NCBI RefSeq assembly: GCF_900110275.1
Contig: NZ_FODC01000005.1
Location: 1-64,000 of the forward strand
DNA length: 64,000 bases
Reading direction: 5' to 3'
Source of the DNA: Duganella sp. CF517
GTDB lineage: Bacteria; Pseudomonadota; Gammaproteobacteria; Burkholderiales; Burkholderiaceae_D
Below, piece by piece: positions 26,343 through 34,300 of this stretch. Below the pieces are notes generated by a model, which saw nothing but the letters and a program-made list of their open reading frames with translations, had not been told where the DNA came from and ran no database searches. The translations under genes were made by a program, and so were the position numbers. The number at the start of each line of letters is the position of its first letter. The first letter of the stretch is position 1.

Positions 26343-27105
26343 ACCGCAGGGTACCAAGTCCGCCGCGCTCAAATCGCTGCTGCTGGTGGGCGCGCTGGCG
26401 CTGCCGCTGCTGGCGGCGGCCCAGTCCAACATCGGCATCCCGGCGCTGAACGCGACGCCGGCGCCGGGCGGCGGCACCAACTACACCTTGCCGCTGCAAA
26501 CCATGCTGTTGATGACGGCGCTGTCGTTCATCCCGGCGGCGTTGTTGTTGATGACGTGTTTCACCCGCATCATCATCGTGCTGTCGCTGCTGCGCCAGGC
26601 GCTGGGCACGCAGTCGGCGCCGCCGAACCAGGTGATGGTCGGGCTGGCGCTGTTCCTGACCCTGTTCGTGATGGGACCGACGTTCGACAAGATCTACAAC
26701 GAGGCCTACCTGCCGCTGCAGGAAAACAAGATCACCATGACCGACGCGATGGACAAGGGCGCCGCGCCGCTCAAGACCTTCATGATGAAACAGACCCGCC
26801 AGGCCGACCTGGCGCTGTTCGTCAAACTGTCGCGCAGCCCGGCCCTGCAGGGGCCGGAGGACGTGCCGCTGCGCATCCTGGTGCCGGCCTTCGTCACCAG
26901 CGAACTGAAGACCGCGTTCCAGATCGGCTTCGCCATCTTCATCCCCTTCCTCATCATCGACATGGTGGTGGCGTCGGTCCTGATGTCGATGGGGATGATG
27001 ATGATGTCGCCGGCGGTCATCTCGCTGCCGTTCAAGCTGATGTTGTTCGTGCTGGTCGACGGCTGGCAGTTGCTGCTCGGCTCGCTGGCGCAAAGTTTTT
27101 ACTAG
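26332..27105 (+). CDS. fliP: Flagellar export gate protein FliP
   Basis: A 257-aa protein with an N-terminal signal peptide (about 10-31, A-A-A-Q) and four TM helices. FliP signatures present include T-C-F-T-R-I-I-I-V-L-S-L-L-R-Q-A-L, L-F-L-T-L-F-V-M and F-Q-I-G-F-A-I-F-I-P-F. It forms the P5Q4R1 export channel with FliQ and FliR. The order fliO-P-Q-R is the standard one. Confidence 0.97.
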   Translation: MRNKPQGTKSAALKSLLLVGALALPLLAAAQSNIGIPALNATPAPGGGTNYTLPLQTMLLMTALSFIPAALLLMTCFTRIIIVLSLLRQALGTQSAPPNQVMVGLALFLTLFVMGPTFDKIYNEAYLPLQENKITMTDAMDKGAAPLKTFMMKQTRQADLALFVKLSRSPALQGPEDVPLRILVPAFVTSELKTAFQIGFAIFIPFLIIDMVVASVLMSMGMMMMSPAVISLPFKLMLFVLVDGWQLLLGSLAQSFY

Positions 27106-27114
27106 GAGCGCGCG

Positions 27115-27384
27115 ATGACACCCGAAAGCGTCATGACCCTGGGCCGCCACGCGATGGAGGTGACCCTGATGATCGCCGCGCCGATGCTGCTGGTGGCGCT
27201 GATCATCGGCCTGATCGTCAGCATCTTCCAGGCCGCCACGCAGATCAACGAGGCCACGTTGTCGTTCATCCCCAAGCTGGTCGGCATCTTCGTGGCGCTG
27301 GTGGTGGCCGGCCCGTGGATGTTGTCGGTCATGCTCGACTATATGCGCGAGGTGTTCGGCGGCATTCCCAACCTTGTTGGCTAG
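27115..27384 (+). CDS. fliQ: Flagellar export gate protein FliQ
   Basis: An 89-aa protein with two TM helices. It has the family pattern Q-A-A-T-Q-I-N-E-A-T-L-S-F-I-P-K in the loop between them. Part of the FliPQR core gate. It starts 9 bp after fliP behind TAGGAGCGCG. Confidence 0.97.
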   Translation: MTPESVMTLGRHAMEVTLMIAAPMLLVALIIGLIVSIFQAATQINEATLSFIPKLVGIFVALVVAGPWMLSVMLDYMREVFGGIPNLVG

Positions 27385-27431
27385 ATGCTATTAGTTCCGA
27401 AAAGAAATGTAACTGTGGGTAACAAACCCTC

Positions 27432-28274
27432 ATGATTACCGTCGCCAGTGCCGATATCAACATGTGGATCGCAGGATTGCTGTGGCCGCTCACGCGGATC
27501 CTCGGCCTGCTGGCGGCCGCGCCGCTGTTCGGCAACAAGGCGGTGCCGGCCAGCGTCAAGGTGATGCTGGGCGTGATGCTGGCGGCGATCGTGGCGCCGG
27601 CCGTGCCGGCGCTGCCGGCGGCCGATCCGATGTCGCTGGCCGGGCTGCTGATCCTGGCGCAGGAGATGCTGGTCGGGCTGGCGATGGGCTTTAGCATCCG
27701 CATCATCTTCGCCGCCGTGGAGATGGCAGGGGAAATCTCCAGCCTGACGATGGGCCTGGGCTTCGCGACGTTCTTCGATCCGAACACGCAGGGGCGCTCG
27801 TCGGCGATCAGCCAGTTCCTGGCGCTGGTGGCGACCTTGGGTTTCCTGTCCGTCAACGCCCATCTGGTGCTGCTGTCGGCGCTGGTGGAAAGTTTTTCGT
27901 CGTTGCCGGTGTCGGCCACGCCGCTCTACAGCGGCGGCTTCAAGCAGTTGGCCGATTGGGGCGGACGGATCTTCAGCACCGGCGTCCAGCTGTCGCTGCC
28001 GATCGTGGCGGCGTTGTTGATCACCAACGTCGCGCTCGGGATCTTGACGCGCGCGGCGCCGGCGTTGAATTTGTTCGGGATCGGTTTTCCGATCACTTTA
28101 GGTGTGGGTTTGCTAGTGGTCGCCATGACACTGCCGTACCTGGCGACGCCGGTACAGAACCTCTTTTTGGATGGCATTGAACGGGCGCGGCTGATGCCGC
28201 GCACCTGGTCCCAGCGGCCCCCTCCCGTCGCGCCGGCAAGCTTGCCGAACCGACAACCGGGCCCGGCGCCATAG
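27432..28274 (+). CDS. fliR: Flagellar export gate protein FliR
   Basis: A 280-aa membrane protein with about six TM helices. FliR signatures include A-A-P-L-F-G-N-K, G-F-S-I-R-I-I-F-A-A-V-E-M-A-G-E and G-L-G-F-A-T-F-F-D-P. FliR completes the P5Q4R1 complex and contacts FlhB. It is the last gene of the fli operon; the giant repeat gene begins 83 bp later with no obvious terminator between. Confidence 0.97.
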   Translation: MITVASADINMWIAGLLWPLTRILGLLAAAPLFGNKAVPASVKVMLGVMLAAIVAPAVPALPAADPMSLAGLLILAQEMLVGLAMGFSIRIIFAAVEMAGEISSLTMGLGFATFFDPNTQGRSSAISQFLALVATLGFLSVNAHLVLLSALVESFSSLPVSATPLYSGGFKQLADWGGRIFSTGVQLSLPIVAALLITNVALGILTRAAPALNLFGIGFPITLGVGLLVVAMTLPYLATPVQNLFLDGIERARLMPRTWSQRPPPVAPASLPNRQPGPAP

Positions 28275-28357
28275 CGAGGTTCAATCGCCTTTCGGTAGTA
28301 TTTGGTTTCCATGTGGCAATTTAGTGCGTATCATGGAAGCTCCCGGGAGACCAAGCA

Positions 28358-31300
28358 ATGACTTCGATTATCACAGGCTTTACCACAGACGCGATCGCCA
28401 GCATGTCGACGGCACAGATCGCGAGCCTGTCGACCGAGGACTTGCAAGCCTTCAGTTCCGACCAGTTCTCCGTGCTGAGCACGGCGCAACTGCGCGCCAT
28501 CGGCACCCGCCAGCTGGGCTTCCTGAGCGCCGACGGCCTGGCCGGCCTGACCACCGACCAGGTGCCGGCGCTGACGTTGCCGCAGGTGGCCGCGCTGACC
28601 ACGCTCCAGATCGCCCTGCTGAGCACCGACCAGCTGGTCGCGCTGAGCACGCGCGAGATGACCGCCCTCGGCAGCCGCCAGCTCAACGCCCTCAACCACC
28701 TGCAGGTGGCCGCGCTCGAAACCGACGACCTGCGCGCGCTGCAAACGCTGCAGATCGCCACATTGGGGTCGAACCAGGTCGCCTCGCTGACGACCGACCA
28801 GCTCAACGCGCTGGCCACCCGGCAACTGGTGGCGCTGAGCACCGGCGCCATCCAGGCGCTCGGCGCCGATCAGCTGACCTCGCTGGCGACGGCGGCCATG
28901 GCGCGCCTGGCCACGCAGCAAATCAACGCCCTGACGGCCGAACAACTGGCGCTGGTGTCGACCGACCAGATCGCCGGCCTGTCGAGCGTGCAGATCGGCG
29001 CGCTGGCGACGGCCTCGCTGGCCGTGCTCACCAGCGACCAGATCGCCGCGATCGAGACGCGCGACCTGATCGCGCTGAGCGGGGCCCAGATCGCCCTGCT
29101 CAACGGCGACCAGCTCGCCGGCCTGAGCACCGACCAGGTGCACGCGCTGCGCAGCGACGCCATCGCCGCCCTCACCGTCAACCAGTTGCCGGTGCTGACG
29201 ACCGACCAGATCGTGGCGCTGGCGTCGCTGGCGCCGTTGAACGCGGCGCAGATGGCCGCGCTCACCACCGACCAGCTGGCCGCGCTGACGACCCGCACCG
29301 TCTCCATGCTCGGCAGCGCCCAGCTGGCCGCGCTGCTGCCCGAGCAGGTGCAGGCGCTCACCACCGACCAGATCGCCGCCCTGGGCACCGCCCAGGTGGT
29401 GGCGCTGACCACCGCCATGGTGGCCCAGCTGACCACCGACCAGGTGGCCGCGCTCGAGACGCGCGACCTGGCCCGGCTCACCAGCGTCCAGATCCGCGTG
29501 CTCAACAACGACCAGTTGGCGGCGCTGACCACCGACCAGATGGCCGCCATGGCCAGCGACAACCTGGCCGCGCTGCTGCCCGGGCAGCTGGCCGCGCTCA
29601 GCACCGACCAGATCGCCGCGCTCAAGAGCCTGGCGCCGTTGGGCACCTTGCAGATGGCGGCGCTCACGACCGACCAGCTCGTGTCGCTGGAGACGCGCGA
29701 CCTGGTGGCGCTGACCAGCACCCAGCTGGCGGCGCTGACGGCCGAGCAGGCGCAGGCGCTGACGGCGACCCAGATCGTCGACCTGACCGCCGCCCAGTAC
29801 CGCGGCCTGAGCACCAACATGCTCAACGCGCTCACCAGCGCCCAGATCGGCCAGATCGAAACGCGCGACATCGCCGCGCTGCAATCGGCGCAGGTGGCGC
29901 GCCTGTCGACCGACCAGATCGTCGCCCTCAACAGCGACCAGTTCGGCGCGTTGACGAGCGCGGCCGTCGCCGTGCTCAGCACCGACCAGATCGGCGTGCT
30001 CACGAGCGACCAGGTCAACGCCCTGTCGAGCCTGGCCATGCTGTCGAGCGCGCAGATCGGCGGCATCACCACCGGCCAGCTGGCGTCGCTGACGACGCGC
30101 CACCTCGGCACGCTCACCAGCGGCCAGTTGCGCGCGCTGTCGCTGGAACAGGCGCAGGCGCTGACGACCGACCAGATCGTCGCGCTGAGCGCGGCGCAGC
30201 TGCGCGGGCTGGGTTCGGTGACGATCACCGCCCTCTCCACCGACCAGATCGCCGCCATCGAAACGCGCGACATCGCCGGCCTCGACACCATCCAGATCAA
30301 CCAGCTCACCAGCGACCAGATCGCCGCGCTGGGCACCGCCCAGGTCGCCGCGCTCGACACCGCCGGCACCGTCGCGCTGTCGACCGACCAGATCGTCGCG
30401 CTGTCGACCGACCAGATCGACGCGCTGCGCTTCATCGCCGCGCTGAGCACGCGCCAGGTGCGGGCCCTCACGACCGCCCAGGTCGCCAGCATCACGACCG
30501 CCGACGTCAGCGCGCTGGCCACCCGCCAGGTCGGCGCGCTCGACAGCGGCCAGCTGGCCGCGCTCACGACCGACCAGATCGTCGCGCTCAACAGCGCGCA
30601 ACTGGCGGCGCTGGGCGACGAGGCCGTCGCCGCGCTGAGCACCGACGCCATCGCCGCCATCGAGACGCGCGACTTCCGCGCGCTGCGCACGGCGCAACTG
30701 GCGCACCTTGGCACCGACCAGATCGTCGCGCTGACCACCGCCCAGCTGGCCGTGCTGGGCACGGCGGGCATCCGCGCGCTCGACGCCGGGCAACTGGCCG
30801 TGCTCAACAGCGACCAGATCGCCGCGCTGAGCGCGCTCACGCCGCTGAGCTCGCGCCAGATGGCGGCGTTGACGACCGACCAGATCGCCCAGATGGGCAC
30901 GGCCGACTTCGTCTCGCTGCAAACGGCGCAGATCGCCGCGCTCAGCATCGAGCAGGCCGCCGCCATGACCAGCGACCAGGTGCAGGCGATGACGACGGCG
31001 CAATTGCGCGCGCTGGGCACCGACCGCATCGCCGCGCTCGGCACCGACCGCATCGCCGCGCTGCGCCTCGACGAGATCATGGCGCTGAGCACGCGCCAGA
31101 TCGCCGCGCTCGGCAGCGACCAGCTCGACGCGCTGGCCAGCCGCCAATTGGGCGCGCTCACCACCGCCGAGGTGGCCGCGCTGACGGCGGCCCAGATCGC
31201 CAGCCTGGACGACGCGCAAATCGACGCGCTGGCCACGCTGTCGGCGCTGACCACGCGCCAACTGGGCGCGTTCAGCACCGACCAGTTGGCGCACCTGAAC

Positions 31301-34300
31301 CTGGCCGACCTGGGCACCTTGCGCTCGCAGCAGATCGCCGCCCTCAACAGCGACCAGTTGATCGCGCTGACCACCGCCCAGATCGCCGGCCTGGCCACCG
31401 CCCAGGTGCGCGGCGTGTCGACCGCCAACATCGGCCTGTTGACGACCGACCAGATCGTCGCGCTCGGCAACACGGTGCTGGCCAGCCTGTCAACGCGCCA
31501 GATCGCCGCGTTGTCGACCGACCAGGTGGCGTCGTTGACGACCCGCCAGATCACCGTGCTGACCACCCAGGAAATCGCCGCGCTGACGGCCGCGCAGAAG
31601 GCCGCCCTCACCAGCGACCAGCTCGGCGCGCTGTCGTCGCTGGCGAGCTTCTCGACGGCGGCCATCGCCGCGCTCACCACCGACCAGATCGCTTCGCTGT
31701 CGCTGGCCATCGTCGCGAGCCTGACGACGCGCCAGATCGCCGCGCTCACCACCGACCAGATCGGCGCCCTGAGCACCAATGCGGTGGTGGCGCTGACCAC
31801 CGCGCAAATCCGCGCGCTCGGCTCGGCCCAGATCGCCGCGCTGACCACCGACCAGGTGCCGGCGATCGAGCTGGCCGACGTGCTGGCGCTGTCGACGCGG
31901 CAAATCGCGGCGCTCACCACCGACCAGCTGGGCCGGCTCACCAACAGCCAGTTCGCGACGCTGAGCACGCAACACATCGCCGCCCTGACCACCGTCCAGA
32001 TCGCCGCGCTCACGACCGACCAGGTGGCCAGCTTCGCCAACCTGGCGCCGCTGACGAGCCGCCAGATCGGCGCGCTGACCACCGACCAGATCGCCAGCCT
32101 GGCGCTCGACAAGATCGCCACGCTGCGCACCAACCAGATCGCCGGCCTGACCAGCGTCCAGGTGGGGGCGCTGACGACCAACCAGATCGTCGCGCTGAGC
32201 ACCGCACAGGTGCGCAGCCTGAACGCCGCCACCCTGGCCGCGCTGTCGACCGACCAGGTGGCCGCGATCGAGGCGATCGACATCGCCGCGCTGGGCACCA
32301 ACCAGATCACCATCCTCAGCAGCGACCAGCTGGCCGCGCTCACCGCCGGCCAGTTCGCCGCGCTGAGCACGCGCGCCATGGCCAGCCTGAAGAGCGCGCA
32401 GATCGCCGCGCTGTCGACCGCCCAGCTGGGCAGCCTGGCATCGCTGGCGCCGCTGACGACGCTGCAGATCCGGGCCCTGACCAGCACCCAGATCGACAGC
32501 CTGGGCCTGGGCCAGATCGCCACCCTGGCCACGCGCCAGCTCAACGCGCTGAGCAGCGCCCAGCTGCAGGCGATCAACACCAACCAGATCATCGCGCTCG
32601 AGACGCGCCAGGTGCGCGGCCTGTCGACGGCGGCGCTGGCGGCGCTGACGACCGACCAGATCGCCGCGATCGAACTGGCCGACATCGTCGTGCTCAGGAC
32701 CGACCAGGTCGCCTCGCTGACGACCGACCAGGTGTCCGCGCTGACCCTGGTGCAACTGGCGAGCATGACCAGCCAGGAAATCGGCGCGCTGACCACGCGC
32801 CAGATCGCCGCGCTCAGCAACGCCCAGTTCGCCGCGCTGGGCAGCCTGGCCAGCCTGAGCACGCGCCAGGTGGCCGGCCTGTCGAGCGACCAGATCCTCG
32901 CGCTCACGCCGGAGCAGTTCGCCGCGCTGCGCACCGCCCAGATCGCCGCGTTCACGACCAGCCAGATCCAGTACTTCACCACCGACCAGATCCCGGCGCT
33001 GACCACCGCGCAGATCCGCGCCTTGTCGAACGCGGCCATCGCGGCGCTGACCACCGACCAGATCGCCGCGCTGGCCGGCGACGACCTGGCCGCGCTCAAG
33101 ACCAGCCAGCTGGTGGTGCTGGGCAGCGACCAGCTGGCGGCGTTGTCGGCCGACCAGTACGGGGCCCTCACCAGCACCGAGATCTCGGCGCTGACGACGC
33201 GCCAGATCGGCTACCTGACGGCCGACCAGCTGGCCGCGCTGTCGAGCCTGAAGCCGCTGACGAGCGTGCAGATCGCCGCCCTCAGCACCGACCAGCTGGG
33301 CGCGATGACGGCCGAGCGCTTCGCCACCTTCGGCACGCGCCAGCTGGCCGCGCTGACCAAGAACCAGGCCGGCGGCCTGACCGCCGCCCAGCTGATCACG
33401 CTGTCGACCGGGCAGATCCGCGCCATCGCCACCGCCCTGCTGTCGCGCCTGGACCCGACCCTGATCGCGCAGATCGAGGTCGAGGACCTGGCCGCGTTCA
33501 CCACCGCGCAGCTGCGCTCGCTCACGACCGACCAGGTCGTCGCGCTGACGCTGGACCAGTTGCACGCGCTCAGCAGCGCCGACATCGCCGCCTTCTCGCA
33601 GACCCAGCTGGGCGCGATGACGCCCGAGCAGGCCGCCGCGCTGGGCAACCTGGCCGACTACTCGACCGCGCAGATCGCCGCCATGTCGCTGGCGCGCATC
33701 GCCGCGCTGACCGCGCTCGACATCGAATTGCTCAACTCGCGCCAGATCGGCGCGCTGCAGACCGCGCAGATCGCCGTGTTCAGCGCCGAGCAGCTCGTCG
33801 CCTTGAGCGCGGCCCAGGTCGGGGCCTTGAGCCTGCCGGCGCTGCGCGCGCTCAGCGCCGCCCAGATCGCCGCCATCGAGGCGGCCGACATCCCCGGCCT
33901 GAAGACGGCGCAGATCCAGGCGCTGTCGACCGACCAGTTGCTGGCCTTCACCGCCGAGCAGGTCGGCGCGCTGACCACCCAGGAAGTGGCCAGCCTCAAG
34001 ACGCAACAGGTGGCCGCGCTCAGCGCCGACCAGCTGCGCGCGCTGACCAACATCGGCGGCCTGACGACGGCCCAGGTGCGCGCGCTGAGCGGCGACCAAT
34101 TGCAGGCGCTGCTGCCGGAGCAGATCGCCGCGCTGCGCACCGCGCAGATCGCCGCGCTGAGCGCCGCCCAGGCCGCCCTGCTGACGACCGACCAGATCGT
34201 CGCGCTGACCGCCGCCGAACTGCTGGCGCTGACCACGCGCGCGCTGGCCGGACTGACCGCCGAACAGATCGCCGCCATCGAGCTGGGCGACATCGCCGCG